Shown: in pieces, positions 24,785 through 37,501 of the stretch
Layout: each line of letters begins with the position of its first letter
Position numbering within the stretch: position 1 is the first letter of the stretch
The notes under the pieces: generated by a model
What the model was told of the DNA's origin: nothing
Database searches by the model: none
Seen by the model: the letters and a program-made list of their open reading frames with translations, nothing else
Assembly: GCF_049634645.1 (NCBI RefSeq)
Contig: NC_134712.1
Location: forward strand, 168,180,808-168,244,807
DNA: 64,000 bases
Direction of reading: 5' to 3'
Source: Pelodiscus sinensis
Taxonomy: Eukaryota > Chordata > Testudines > Trionychidae
Made by a program: the position numbers and the translations under genes

Positions 24785-26030
24785 GAGAAATGGTCTGAGG
24801 TAAATAGGATGAAGTTTAATAAGGACAAATGCAAAATACTCCACTTAGGGAGGAACAATGCGAAGTGATTGTCTAGGAAGGAGTACTACAGAAAGGGATC
24901 TAGAAGTCATAGTGGACCACAAGCTAAATATGAGTCAACAGTGTGACACTGTTGCAAACAAAGCAAGCATGATTCTGGGATTCATTAACAGGAGTGTTGT
25001 GAGCAAGGCACAAGAAGTAATTCTTCCATTTTATGCTGCACTGATTAGGCTTCAGCAGGGAGTATAATGTCCAGTTCTGGGCACCATATTTAAAAAAAAA
25101 AGTTGTGGAGAAATTGGAGAAGGTCCAGAGAAGAGCAAGAAAAATGATTAAAGGTCTATGACCTATGAGAGGAGACTGAAAGAACTGGGCTTGTTTAGTT
25201 CAGAAAAGAGAAGACTGAGGGTATGTCTACACTACCCCGCTAGTTCGAACTAGCGGGGTAATGTAGGCATACCGCAATTGCAAATGAATCCCGGGATTTG
25301 AATTTCCCGGGCTTCATTTGCATAAGCGGGGCGCCGCCATTTTTAAATCCCCGTTTGTTCGAACCCCGTGCCGCGCGGCTAAACGCGGCACGAACTAGGT
25401 AGTTCGAACTAGGCTTCCTAGTTCGAACTACCATTACTCCTCATTCCACGAGGAGTAACGGTAGTTCGAACTAGGAAGCCTAGTTCGAACTACCTAGTTC
25501 GTGCCGCGTGTAGCCATGCGGCACGGGGTTCGAACGAGCAGGGATTTAAAAATGGCGGCACCCCGCTCATGCAAATGAAGCCCGGGAAATTCAAATCCCG
25601 GGCTTCATTTGCAATTGCGGTATGCCTACATTACCCTCCTATTTCGAAATAGGAGGGTAGTGTAGACATACCCTGAGAGAGGACAAGATAGCAGTTTTCA
25701 AGTATCTAAAAGGGTGTTACAAAGACGAGGGAGAAAAATTGTTCTCCTTGGCCTCTGATGATAGGAAAAGAAGCAATGGGCTTAAATTGCAACAAGGCAG
25801 GTTTACATTGGACATTAAGAAAAACTTCCTAAGTGTCAGGGCAATTAAGCACTGGAATAAATTGCCTAGGGAGGTTGTGGAATCTTTATTACTGGAGATA
25901 TTTAAGAGCATGTTGGATAGACACGTATCAGAGATGATCTGATGATGCTTAGTCCTGCCATGAGGGCAGGGGACTGGACTTGATAACCTCTCGAGGTCCC
26001 TTCAAGTTCTTGTATTCTATGATTCTATGA
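24785..26030 (+). mobile_element. CR1 LINE 3' portion, interrupted by a fold-back element
   Basis: Encodes the downstream part of a CR1 ORF2 in broken frames: TTERDLEVIVDHKLNMSQQCD with INRSVVSKAQEVILP (24858-25067), and after the insertion ALSVRAIKHWNKLP-like sequence in 25739-25942. The 3' end is ATTCTATGATTCTATGA, the classic CR1 octamer tail. Removing 25219-25673 joins AAGACTGA to GAGAGGACAAG. Confidence 0.9.
25219..25673. mobile_element. Fold-back MITE, TTCGAA family, copy A2 (nested in CR1)
   Basis: 455-bp palindrome with GGGTATGTCTACACTACCC ends and a perfect TGA duplication (25216-25218, 25674-25676). Apex CCTCATTCCACGAGG (25439-25453). The arms carry TAGTTCGAACTA repeats, GTGCCGCG and AAAATGGCG blocks, and a CGGGATTTGAATTTCCCGGG hairpin with an intact ATGCAAAT on each side (25316-25323 reverse, 25569-25576). 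Confidence 0.9.
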
Positions 26031-26949
26031 ATGTGTATCATTATCCAAAGGTGAAAATAATGGCAAATCTTTTTGAAATATCCTGCATAAGGCTACAGTA
26101 ATCAGATGAGATATTAGAAAGGCTGCAATAATATGATTTTACCTCGAGGTGAAATTTTTCAAATATTCGTGCCCAAGGAATTAACATTAATGGAAACGGG
26201 GCATTCAGATTCCCTATGGAGCTTTGAAAATTTCAGCCTAGAGTCCTTAGTTGGGAACCTTGAATTTATTTTATTTCCAGATGTACTATGCTCAAACAGC
26301 TCCTATGGACCTGATGTTTTTGGCTTGATGTCATTGTTGATGCATGGAAGCAGCATGTACCCATCATTGAGTTAAATGCTGATGTGCTTGCAGATGCACT
26401 GTTCCACAGAAAACAAAGATTTGCAACCATTGTGCTTTGACCACATAGTTTATTTTCTATGCTCAGACTCCGTGCTTGTGAGCGGGGAAGCATTGCCTCT
26501 CAGAAGCGCCTACGGGTATTATGTGAATTTCCCAGATTATTGGGTGGAGGCTCAAGCCAGTTCTGTGTTGGGTAGATGGAGAGGATTCCCTAGATATGGA
26601 GCCTGGCTCCACCTGGCAGAAGGATTACAGAAATAAAAACAAACCTATTTTGTGAATTTTGATAGAGGCATTTATAGTTCATTTGAATTGAATTTCTGTG
26701 TAATTCAGAATCATTTAGCTTGGTGTTCTGGTATGTACTTAAGTGGGTTTTTAAATTTTTTGGGGGGGTTATTCTTTCAAGATTGGATTGATTCTTTCTT
26801 TTTTATATTTGCAAGTAGCTGAGGCTGTAAATATATTTTATTTTTATATGGGATCACCACAATAGCCAGACATATGTGAATGTACACAAACTCACAAACA
26901 CAGACAAGTTAGACTGCAAAGTTGTTTGGGACAGGAAAAGTCTTTTTTA
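26031..26949. other. Unique sequence
   Basis: Small ORFs at 26133-26636 lack recognisable motifs and splice context. No gene called. Confidence 0.35.
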
Positions 26950-27425
26950 AATAAGAACAGCCATACTGGGTCAGAGCAATGGTTCATCTAGTTTCGTATC
27001 CTGTCTGCCGACAGTGGCCAATACCAGATGCCCCAGAGGGAGGGAACACAAGAGGTAATCCTCACATGATCCCTTCTCTGTCACCCATTTCCAGACAAAC
27101 AGAGGCTAGGGACACCATTGCTACCCATCCTGGCTAATAGCCATTGATGGACCTAACCTCCATGAATCTATTTAGCTCTTTTTTGGACTCTGTTAAAGTC
27201 CTAGCCTACATCAATCTTCTGGCAAGGAGTTCCAGAGGTTGACTGTGCACTGAGTGAAGAAAAACTTCCTTTTGTTTATTTTAAACCTTCTGCCTATTAA
27301 TTTCATTTGGTGACCCCTAGTTCTTATATTGTGGGAATAAGTAAATAACTTTTCCTTATTCACTTTTTCTACACCAGTCATGATTTTATCCCCCCTTGGT
27401 CTCTTCTTTTCTAAGCTGTGTATGG
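26950..27425 (-). mobile_element. CR1 LINE 3' end, minus strand
   Basis: Starts AATAAGAACAGCCATACTGG, the complement of the CR1 3' tail seen at 1885-1927. It then reads back through the 3'UTR into the ORF2 C-terminus (KLIGRRFKINKRKFFFTQ, NLWNSLPED; ORF 27474-27211). Same subfamily as the copy at the left edge; 5' truncated. Confidence 0.85.
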
Positions 27426-28588
27426 GTACGTTGCCTAGAGCAATGGTGATTGGGACTTCTAGACACCACCACAACGCTAATTAGTAATCATGATAATTAT
27501 CAGGAAAAGTCAAGCACAACTAAAAGAAAGTTAAAATTTTAAATATAATGTAAACATAGAAAATATTGTTGCTCAGCCTTCTAGATTGCTGTGAGTACCC
27601 TGCAGAAATGTTGCTGCTTGCTTGCACTTCGCATTTCACTAAAGCTCTCACTTGAAAAAAATGACACTATTCACTGGTAAAAGTAAAATGTGTCATCAAT
27701 AATTAATACGGTGTGCAAACTTTATATGATACTGAGTTCCTGATAACTTCATGCTAAAAGTTAATTAATTACAAGAACAGAAGTGCTTTCCCTGTAGTAT
27801 GCCAGTATATTTCCCTCCAACTCTTCCACAGCATATGTGGAATTCTGATATCTGCTGTGCCCTAAGTGCAAGGTGAAAGGAAAATGACTATCATTCAAGG
27901 AAATGACATTCTCTTCCAGGAGTTATGCTAAACTGTGCATCTTTCATACCAACAGATATGTGTTAATATTAGAAATTATGAGGTAACATGACCTGTATAT
28001 TCCTCCCTACAGTCACTGGCACTTTGGGAGGTAATTACTCTGACAGAATAGATTAGACTGTAGTATTGTCTCAAATGGGGTGTCACTGAGGCACTACTGT
28101 TAAAATTAACTAGCTGCAGTACATTAGCCTACACTGTACGGGAGAATCCTGGTTGGCCTACCAGTTCTTGTATACCTTTCACTGTCTTCAAGGGTAAGCA
28201 TGGATTTCACAAATGGCAAATTATAGATGAGAGGCAAATCCTGTATGAATGGATATAGTTCTGATGGATTTAGGGGAGCTACACCAATTCACACCATCTG
28301 GCCCAAGTTCTGTTAGGTTTCCTGATGATTGTTATGATTCATCAGACCCTTACTGAAAATATAACCCATTCTTGGTTATCTTAAAAACTGAATAATTAGC
28401 TCTTAGTTCCCTGCTAGTACCAAAGGCAGCAAAGGAAGTTCCCTATAATTTCAGAAGGTCTATGGAAGATTTATACATATCATTAATATCTTCCTTTCAA
28501 TTTTCCCATAGGCTTTAGCATTCCACTTGCTTCTTAACATCAGTTCATCTTTAGATCCTGTGGAAATAACAACAAACCCAAACATGGA
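27426..28588. other. Unique AT-rich sequence
   Basis: No gene or element recognised. Confidence 0.4.
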
Positions 28589-29022
28589 GGCTGTGTCTAC
28601 ATTGGCATGATCTTGCACAAATACTCTTTAACGCAAGAGTTCTTGCATTAAAGTATTTGTGCAAGAAAGCATCTACACTGGCATGTGCCTTTGTGCAAGA
28701 CATGTGCTTTTGCTCAAGAGCATCCGTGCCAGTGTAGACGCTCTCTTTCGCAAGAAAGCTCCGATGCCCATTTTAGCCATCGGGCTTTCTTACGCAAGAA
28801 ATTCATGTTGCCTGTCTACACTGGCCTCTTGCGCAAGAACAGTTGCGCAAGAGGGCTTATTCCTGAGCTGGAGCATTATAGTTCTTGCGCAAGAAGCACT
28901 GATTTCACACATTAGAACGTCAGTGTTCTTGCGCAAGAACTCCCCGCCAGTGTAGACAGGCAGCATGTTTTTGTGCAAAAGTGGCTGCTTTGGTGCAAGA
29001 TCGCACCAATGTAGACACAGCC
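28589..29022. mobile_element. Fold-back MITE, TTGCGCAA family
   Basis: 434 bp with ends GGCTGTGTCTACATTGG and CCAATGTAGACACAGCC. The arms consist of repeated TTCTTGCGCAAGAA and CTTGCACAAG words with internal copies of CCAGTGTAGAC. The flanking triplets GGA and CGA differ at one base. No coding capacity; ORFs inside are mirror artefacts. Confidence 0.85.
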
Positions 29023-31545
29023 CGAATGGAATGAGCTCACACCATCTGCAGAGACTTCTTTTTGGGATATAAAGTGTTTAACTAAGGAAGACACCCCCCA
29101 TGTGGGCAGCAGCAGTTCAAATAAAAAGCCTTCTATAACAAGTGCATTTTAAATGGAGTTTATGGTGATACACAATGTTACATTAGTTGATATTTGTTCC
29201 AAGATTCATTCCAGGGAAATACTAAAATAAAAATTAGCTTCATGAATAGATGTCAGTTTTTTAAAAAAAATGCTAGGTTAAAAGGAAGCATCATATTGCA
29301 AAAGAAACTGCAGAATGAGGCTAGAAGATGTTTATTATAGCCAATAAAAGTATAGGAGTTGCAACATTTCTAATATGGCGTTACATTCATCATGTATAAG
29401 ATGATCATGCGTCTTGTTAATAGTCATACATATGTCATAAACATTACAATGATTAATACATTAATATTTAGCACATATATGCATATAGAATCTTCAAAGC
29501 ATTTAAATAACCGACACCAATGAGTCTACACAATATGCTTGTGAAGTCTTATTGTCCCCCTGCTACCAATGGAAAAACAGAAGCACTGAAATTAGGTGAC
29601 TTGCCCCACAGCACCAGAAAGAATCAATATCAGGACCGGGAATGGAAGTCAAAAGTAGGATGTGCGTAGAATGAAGAACTTTGTACAAGAGGATGATAAA
29701 CTGATATAGCTGGCAGATGGACGCTGATCACACTGAGATAACTTGGATTATTTGAGAGCTTAAGATTTTAAGAAAATGTGAAGCCAATGGATTCCTAACC
29801 TTCTGAGAATTCCACAGTGACTAGATCTTCCAGCGGTTCTTGTTGCTAAAGTCATAATCTGAATTTGTCAGTATCAATATGCCTAACTCAGTGATTTCAG
29901 GGCTGAATAAAGAATCTATGGCTAATCTTGCTGTAATGGATCTAGTAGAATTGAAAGCATCACTGGAAGTTCCAATTCAAAGGCAAGGTAGTCTGAGAAA
30001 CAAAAATGAAGTGCCTGAGTTGTAGCTATTTTATATCACTTGATCTTTGCTTCTTTTAGAGTCAGCATGAAGATGAACAGGTCATTCTAGAGAATGCAAA
30101 ATTCTTGACTCTGGTTCAGAAGTAAAATATGCATTGGGAAGTACAGACTTTTGCCATATCAGGAGCAAAACTGAAGGTATCTTATATTCTCTTTCATGGT
30201 CCTACTTCATGGCCTCTTTCAAACCCACGTTTGGATCACAACATTCTAAGATGACCTGCCATGCTGGATATTATATTTTCAGCTTAAATTCCTTGTGGAG
30301 AAAATGAAAGTATGATTTGAAGCAGATTACATTATTCCCAATAACTGACATCCTCTTAAACAGAGGATGAAACTGACTTTCTCCTGTAGGTTAATGTAAC
30401 ACAAAAAATGTCTCCATGGTGTTCTCTGCAAAGACCTTTCCTGATACGGGGAAAGAGAGGAGTGAGTCAAGCCCCCAAGACATTTATATGAAGCATTGGC
30501 TCTTGGGTTTGTAAAAACCCTGGATTATACATTTGCTGAGATGATCCCTTCACCCTCCCCTGAAAGCTATATTGGCAGTGTCTATTCCTATCACAGATGA
30601 TGGTGAAGAAGAGATGAATGGTACTCCCTTACCGACAGTATTGAGCTTTATGCACACAAGTAACAGTCTTGAATCTTCCGAGGTAGGATCATACTCCACT
30701 TTCATGCAGAGGACGGAATGAAATCCTTCAAGCATGAAAAGATTTACTTTGGAATCTGGAATACGATGTCATGTAGGTCCAAGAAATCATGACTTCCATA
30801 TCCCTGAGGATAGAACTTATGCTATTTTGACATTGAGAATGAACAGAGAATACTGAGCTGTGAATCTCTTACCTTCTGTTATTTGGTAACTGCAGAGTTG
30901 GTATCCAAAACAGCTCTTATAAAACCCAGCTGTGCCCTACAGTTACAAGCATTTTAGCCTTTAAGAATCTTTCTAGCAACAGCTTTATCTTGGTGGGTGG
31001 CCTTCACCCAGCTGTACAGACTCTTACAGACTGACAGATTCAGTCTAAAGTGTCTTTCCAATAACTTACGTATTTTATTTCAACTACAGGTCCTTTCTGC
31101 AGTCTGCTATATATGACCACTTAAACAATGGAATGGAATGAAGCCACAAGAATGGATGCTAGCTGAACCTAGCCTGCTTTGAACCAGATAGGGGAATCAA
31201 TTCAACCCGCACACTAGACAATGATGCCAGCACATAACCAATATTAAAACAACAAATCCAAGCAACCACTAAAATAGGAACACAAGCCAGCTAATAGCTG
31301 ACCAATGCACAAAAGAAGGCTCCTCCTTGAGTTAATCAGAAGTTTCACAAATTTTATTTTTTTCCATGAAACCATTTTCACTCAAATTTTTAAAATTGTT
31401 TTGTCTTTTTCAAGTGCATCTCCACTCCATTGTCTTAGCCAGCTCTAGCTGTTTTAGCTGGCAAGAAGGCACCGAGGATCCTAACAATTGAGTCCTAACA
31501 ACTAATTCTCGAATTCTGAACCAATGATGCACACTTGTCATACGA
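29023..31545. other. Unique sequence
   Basis: No gene or repeat recognised. Short ORFs such as 30735-30550 show no motif. Confidence 0.35.
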
Positions 31546-31553
31546 GTGGGGAT

Positions 31554-31831
31554 CAGGGCTGGCCTTACCATGAGGCGAACTGAGGCAGCCACCTCAGGTG
31601 CCAGACTGGGGGGCGGGGGGGAGAGGAGGGGCGCCACTAGGACCCAGAGTGTAGAAAATTGTGTCTGCTGTTGGTGCATATGTTTTCTCTCTGCTCTAGA
31701 TGCCCAGAGATGGTGGAGTGCTGTGTTGGAGGAAGGAGGGCACAAGAGACATAACAGGCAGGCAAGGGGGCATGGGCGCGCGTCATTTGAGCTCCCCGCC
31801 TCAGGTGCCAAAATGTTGTGGGACGGCCCTG
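31554..31831. mobile_element. hAT-type non-autonomous element with exact 8-bp duplication
   Basis: Begins CAGGGCTGGCCTTACCATGA and ends GGACGGCCCTG. It is flanked by GTGGGGAT on both sides (31546-31553, 31832-31839). Inner inverted words CCACCTCAGGTGCCA and GCCTCAGGTGCCAAAATG are present. No coding capacity. Confidence 0.8.
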
Positions 31832-32026
31832 GTGGGGATCAGTATGGATGATACTCAGAAGGAAACTTGGCAATGTAGTGTGCTATGTTACATTTTCAAA
31901 GGTACTCTAATGGAACTTAACAATAAACCGCTAACTTAGGAAAAGATCAGAATCTTATAGATGTTTGCATTATGATATATGGACATACTGCATTTTATAT
32001 GCTAAAATAGAGCCATAGGTGTCATA

Positions 32027-32272
32027 TACAGTAAAACTTTAATAGTCCAGCATCCAATAGTCCGGCACTCCTGATAGTCCGGCATCAAAATGGCAAGAGC
32101 CTAGTGAGTGAGCTTCGGCAAAAAATGAGTCACAAGGTAACAGTGGCAACAGCTGAACTGAGCAAAAAGGGTAAAAAAGGCTTAAAAAAACTAAAACATT
32201 ACAGTATACTGTATACAGTATGTACAATAAAAAGGGTTAAGAACACTTTATATACAGTATATAATGTATATG

Positions 32273-32314
<42 letters not shown>

Positions 32315-32406
32315 CCTGCTTATAGTACCTCCTGATAGTCCGGCATATCTGATAATCCGGCACCACCTAAATCCCATAGGTCCCAGATTATCGGAAGTCT
32401 ACTGTA
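32027..32406. mobile_element. Tigger-like (Tc1/mariner) element, second subfamily
   Basis: Ends TACAGTAAAACTTTAATAGTCC and GGAAGTCTACTGTA with TA flanks. Repeated ATAGTCCGGCA words lie at both ends. The interior is AT-rich and includes a (TA)n run at 32276-32313. No transposase frame. Confidence 0.65.
32276..32313. repeat. (TA)n microsatellite
   Basis: 38 bp of TA dinucleotides inside the Tigger-like element. Confidence 0.95.
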
Positions 32407-32818
32407 ATTTGTGTTTACTTGTGCAAGCACCCTCCTCTCAGGCCTAAGGGGATTTTCACATGGACAAAGCCTGAAGAGAGGAAAACTGAGCCAGAATCCT
32501 TGCTCCCCATGGCCACCACCACAAGCTTAAAAAGTTTAAAAAGAAAGGCATGGAGACTTTATGGACAGAAGGGCCCAAGAAGAAAGGTCTGACTTGGCCA
32601 CATAACTTCCCCCTTTCCCTGTAATACACCCCTGATCTCTAGCTGAGTTACTGAAGTCTCAAATGGTGATCTGAAGATTTCACATGACAGTGAATCCACC
32701 ATTTAATTTAAACCTGCAAGTGACCTGGTGCCCCATAATGCAGCGGAAGGTGGAGACTCCTCAGGCCTAGGGGAAAATTTCTTCCTGTCCTCAAATTTGG
32801 TGATTAGTTAGACCCTGA

Positions 32819-33418
32819 GGCTATGTCTACACTGGCATGATTTTCCGAAAATGCTTTTAATGGAAAAGTTTTCCGTTAAAAGCATTTTCAGAAAAGTGCA
32901 TCTAGATTGGCAGAATGCTTTTTTGCAAAAGCAATTTTGCGGAAAAGCGTCCGTGGCCAATCTAGACGTGCTTTTCCACAAAAAAGCCCCGATCGCCATT
33001 TTTGCGATCAGGGCTTTTTTGCGGAAAACAGTACTGTGCTGTCTACACTGGCCCTTTTGTGCAAAAGTCTTTTGGAAAAAGACTTTTGCCCGAACAGGAG
33101 CAGCATAGTATTTCCGGAAAAGCACTGACGATCTTACATGAGATCGTCAGTGCTTTTCCGGAAATTCAAGAGACAAGTGTAGACAGCTGGCAAGTTTTTC
33201 CACAACTTGCCAGTCTAGACACAGTCTAGAAAAATGGCTCTTGCGCAAGAGGGGGGTTTTGCGCAAAAAGCAGCCATCTACACAGCTCCTTTTTGTGCAA
33301 AAGCTTCTTGTGCAAAAACGCCCCCTAATTAATTATGCAAATGAAGCATGGCAATATGCTAATCCACACTTCATTTGCATAGGCTTTTGCTCAAGAGAGG
33401 TGCAGTGTGGACATAGCC
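32819..33418. mobile_element. Chimeric 600-bp fold-back MITE (TTCCGGAA left, TTGCGCAA right)
   Basis: Outer ends GGCTATGTCTACACTGG and CAGTGTGGACATAGCC carry a perfect TGA duplication (32816-32818, 33419-33421). The left 400 bp is built of AAAAGCATTTTC, TTTCCGGAAA and AAAAAGC...GCTTTTTT words. It closes with an inner degenerate terminus CCAGTCTAGACACAG at about 33210-33224. The remaining 190 bp matches the right half of the element at 39543, including ATGCAAATGAAGCATGG. Confidence 0.8.
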
Positions 33419-33624
33419 TGAGTGTGTTTGCCAGACCTGCCAAACAGAGGGGGAGAAATTCCTTCTAGATCCCAAAGATAGAGTTGGACCCTGAGTACAT
33501 CAGCATGACTTGTTAGCCAGATACTGGGAAAGAATTCTCTGTAGTAACCCAGTGCCCTGCCCACCTGGTGTCCCATCTCTGGCTATTGATGATATCTGCC
33601 ACTAGCAGTCACAGATTATCAGGG

Positions 33625-33945
33625 GAGCTGGTCTGCTGGGTAAGGGGGAGGGGGAGGGCTGGCTCCATGCACCTGGAAGGTTCAGGGCTTTGGGTGGAAG
33701 GTGTGGGACCAGGCAGCGAGCGCACTATGCCAGCATCTCTGCCACAGCCCTCAGTGCCACCTGGAATGCAGTGCACCTCCCTGCCCCAGCCTTTAGAGCT
33801 GCCCAGAGTGTGCCACGCGGTGTTCCAGCAGCAATTTAAAAGGCAGCAACAGTCAGGAGCCCCAGACCTTTTAGGATTTCCAGGCCTTGGGGCAGTTGTC
33901 CCTTTTGACTCTCACCCCCCCACACATACACACCGGCAGGCATCC
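33625..33945. repeat. GC-rich insert in CR1
   Basis: Interrupts the CR1 consensus between CAGTCACAGATTATC and CAGCTACGTGCC. Contains CCCCAGACC and GGGGCAGTTGTCCC words of hAT-like elements. The termini are not resolved. Confidence 0.35.
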
Positions 33946-34130
33946 AGGTCAGCTACGTGCCATTGTAGTCAGTTCCATCCTACCATCCTTTCCATAAACT
34001 TATCGTGCTCAGTTTTGACCCCAGTTAGGATTTTCCCCCCTCACTGCTTCCCACGGAAGCTGTTCCAGAGCTTCACTTTGGTGGTTAGAAACCCTTGTCT
34101 AACGTCAAACATAAACTTGTTATTTCCACT

Positions 34131-35776
34131 GCCACTATCTTCATCTCCCCCCTGCCCTCAGTTGGAAGTTTTAGGCAGAGAGGGGAGCTGCTACGGATCA
34201 GGGCTCCCTGGCTCCTCGTTGATCCGAGACTGCAGCAGAGACCTCAGCTCAGCATTCTTGCTTTGCAGATACCCCAACCCTGTGACGCAGCACTTGCTGA
34301 GGACTGCACTGGGCCAACAGAAAACACTGTGTGGCCATAGAAGCAAGCACCTTAAGTAGAGCCCAAATCATGGAGGGTAGAGTCAGCAAGATCAGTGTGA
34401 CATGGCTCACGGAAGTCACTCATACACACATATACGGCTCAATACAGCAGTGTGGTGTTGAAGCCAGAGGCCTTTAGTATATTTGAACAGGAAGCATCCA
34501 GAAGAGGTGAAATTTCTAACCTGAGCTAGGAAAATATATTCAAATGGAGTTGGGATAAGTTAATTAGTGACATGTGTGCTATTCTTTGTTAATACAGGTT
34601 GGGATGGCCAATGCTACTGGACTGTATGTGACATCAGTATCAGATTTGTAAAAATGTGAATGGAACTGAGAGTCCTGTGACTGAGACTTTTGAAACCTAG
34701 AATGATGAATGAATGCCATGAGTATGGGAAGGTAAACTACAACTGTAAAAAATAGCTCATTTCTGCGACAGGCATCACATCACCTTTCCAGCTGAAACTG
34801 AACTGCATAGATCCCTTAAGCAGGCATGGTGAGTTTGTATGAGATACAAGATGTATCCTCGACCATGGGTAACTTTCATAGCTCATTTGTGACTTTCCCC
34901 TCGGAGAGTTATTTCTCCACCTCGCTTTTTGGGAAAAAGTTCAGATCCTATATAAACTCACAGCACATCTGTCATTTCCTAATGATTTAGAACGGACAGC
35001 TGCCAATACCCGAAATAGGCAACTGGAAGTGGTAGGTGAAGTACAAGTCTTGTCTCCTCATTTTTGTATGCCAAAATTCATATGCACACTTGCATTTTGT
35101 AAATAAATGTGTTTATAACACATATGTGTGTGTGCTTAGATAGATGGAGGAAGGTTTTTTTATGCTGTGGCTGAGTGGGAGGCAAGGAAGAGGTTTCTTG
35201 TTTCTCTACCACAGTTTCCACAAAAATTTAGAAAGTAGACCTGCTCCAGAATGTACATAGTCTGGTTATTCCAGATTGCCTTTGCTCAACAAGTATTATA
35301 AGGCCCTTCTGCTGTCAAGAATTGCTGTATTATTTTGTAGATATCTGGTTGGGTTGGGGCAAACTACCTGCTTCCATGTAGGAAGAGTAAGAGTATGGGA
35401 TGCAGGTGAAATGTTGGTTGGAGAAGGCCGGGACCTAGGCATTTTGCTGCCCAGGGTGGAATGTTTTCAGATGTGCAAAAAACAAGTGATGTGATATCCT
35501 CTTGGATGCTGATTTGGTGCCACCAGAAGTTGACATCAGGGCCATTGCCATGAGTGTCCAGTTACCAGCCTGTGCAAGAGCTTCAACTGGTATCACTTGC
35601 TGAACTTCCAGAGGTGTTCAGAGAACCTCAGACTGCAACATGTGACTTGTCCCATGTTCTTCCTGGCTGGAGAAGGACAGGATGTCCATTCCTGCCACAG
35701 GCCATGAACATCTGAGAGAGAGAGCAGATGGCTACTTCTTTAACTTCTGATCATATGTAAAAATGAGAATTTGCTC
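34131..35776. other. Mostly unique sequence
   Basis: A short GC-rich part lies at 34140-34360; the rest is AT-rich. No gene recognised. Confidence 0.35.
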
Positions 35777-36373
35777 TACAGGTTGTACCTCCCTTAACTG
35801 GGAGTCCCTGCTCTGGCAACATCTGTGGTCGTCTGGCATGGACCACAGATGTTCCTGAACCACAGAACTCAGGAAAAGGGAGGTCTGGCAGCTGGGCAGG
35901 AGCACATTAGGGGGCACTGGCAACCCAGTGAGTGTGTGTGTGGGTGGGGGGATGATGGGTGGCACAGCGGGGAGTTCTGGTCCCAGCAGCAGCCAGGGAA
36001 CTCTGGTCCTGGCCATGGAGCCCGGCCCTTCACCCCAGCCCTGGCTACTCAACTCCAGCCCTGGTCGTGGAGCCAGGCAGCTGCTGAGCTGCTCTGCCCC
36101 AGCTGCTCAGCTCCGGCCCTAGGTGCAGAACCAGGCAGCTGCAGAGCTCTGCTCCGGCTGCAGAGCTCCAGCCGAGGTGCTCCGCCCTGGCAGCAGAGGG
36201 AACAGCAGAATTTAGAGAGTCCCGGGGGTTGGGGCATCAGAGGGGGCAGACTGGAGCCCTAACCCAGTGGAAGCACAAGCCAGGAAAGGGAGGGACTTCC
36301 CTGGTCCTGAAAATCCCCTCATTCGGGGCCAGTTAGGTCCTGAGGGTGCCGGACCAGCAAGGCCCAACCTGTA
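35777..36373. mobile_element. Tigger-like element, copy 2, with GC-rich core
   Basis: Begins TACAGGTTGTACCTCCCTTA and ends AAGGCCCAACCTGTA. The subterminal GGTCCTGAGGGTGCCGGACC (36340s) is shared with copy 3. The core (35930-36230) is GC-rich with repeated CTGCTCAGCTCC and GGAGCC words. Confidence 0.7.
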
Positions 36374-37498
36374 CTGTGGTTAGTAAAAAGAAATTAAAAT
36401 GTCATTCATCAACTTGAGTTCTGTGTTCTACTAGATGTAATCCTGTGATTTCTATATGAAGCCTGGAATACTAAAGACTTGGTAATGAGATACAGAGACT
36501 TTCACCCATGTTTAAATCTAGCTCAGCTGAGTGGCAGCCGAAAGTACTGTGTATCTGGTGGCTATGTGATAGGCTGTGTAAAATGAGTTAGTGTTCTCAG
36601 TCTAGCTGCTTAAAGACATGTGTCCACATAACAAAAATATGTAGTTACAGCTGGTGGTAATTGGTCCTCCATTTTGTCACTTGAGTTAAAGCATCAAAGG
36701 ACCGAATGGGCACAGACAATGAAATAGTTGTCAGGGCTGAGACACAGAGATGAAGTAGGAAGGGAGGAGTTTTTGCTAATGCTGCCTGTGTTGTACTAGC
36801 CTGTGAATAAGAAATAAAAGTACTAGTTAAGCTCTTCTTCAGCACTCTTCATCAATAAACCTTGAAGCAATTAACAAAGGATGTTAGTAGAGATATCAGT
36901 ATCCAGGGCTTTTCAGAAACACTTCTGTTGTTTAATCAAGAGAAAGTGGTTGTTGATGACGGTGATAATAAAAATCAATTGTCTTCTACCTTTCCCCAAA
37001 AAGCTCATTTGGTCAGTCAGTCTGTCTGTCTGGCCCCATAGTGAAAGGCAGTCAGTGTTAAAGAGTATAGAGCAACACTAAATAATAGTCTAGTATAAGA
37101 ATTGCAGCACAAGTCATAATTACCCCTGTTCTTTCTTGGTCTAGTTGAAACTGAAGGGGGAATTTAGGTAGGTACAATGTAATTATCTGTGCTGGTATTT
37201 GGCTGGGATATCCAGTTCAGATCCTGATACTGTGACTCTTAATTTCTTTCAGTTAATAAAATTTGCTGATCAAAACAGTCTTAGTATTTAATACAATAAA
37301 CAACTTGCACAATGAGTAGAATTCCAGCAGAAGCCCACCAAACTCTCCACATAAGGAAAAGAAGCTCAATCCCACTGATACCCCCATCCATTTAAAAGCT
37401 TGTGTAAACATATGGCCAAGAAATATGCCACAAAGCTAACAAATCTAGCTCTGGAACATTAGCTGGGGGAGTAAAGCCGGAGTCAAAATCCCACGCTA
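36374..37498. other. Unique sequence
   Basis: No gene or element recognised. Confidence 0.4.
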
Positions 37499-37501
37499 AA
37501 C

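Larger units (their letters stand above)
32620..34130 (-). mobile_element. CR1-like LINE 3' region, minus strand, with two insertions
   Basis: Blocks at about 32630-32818, 33422-33620 and 33946-34130 read as minus-strand 3' sequence of a turtle-type CR1: GGGGAAAATTTCTTCCTGTC, GAAAGAATTCTCTGTAGTAA, CCATTGTAGTCAGTTCC, GCTGTTCCAGAGCTTCACTT. The blocks are separated by the fold-back element 32819-33418 and a GC-rich insert at about 33625-33945. The assignment rests on remembered family sequence. Confidence 0.65.

Noticed and set aside
28659..29094. ORFs rich in FLRKNS / CARTLA motifs on both strands; also at 32808-33229, 39517-40022 and 61445-61670
   Set aside because: Mirror-image translations of fold-back MITE arms; the similarity between them reflects shared repeat words, not a protein family.
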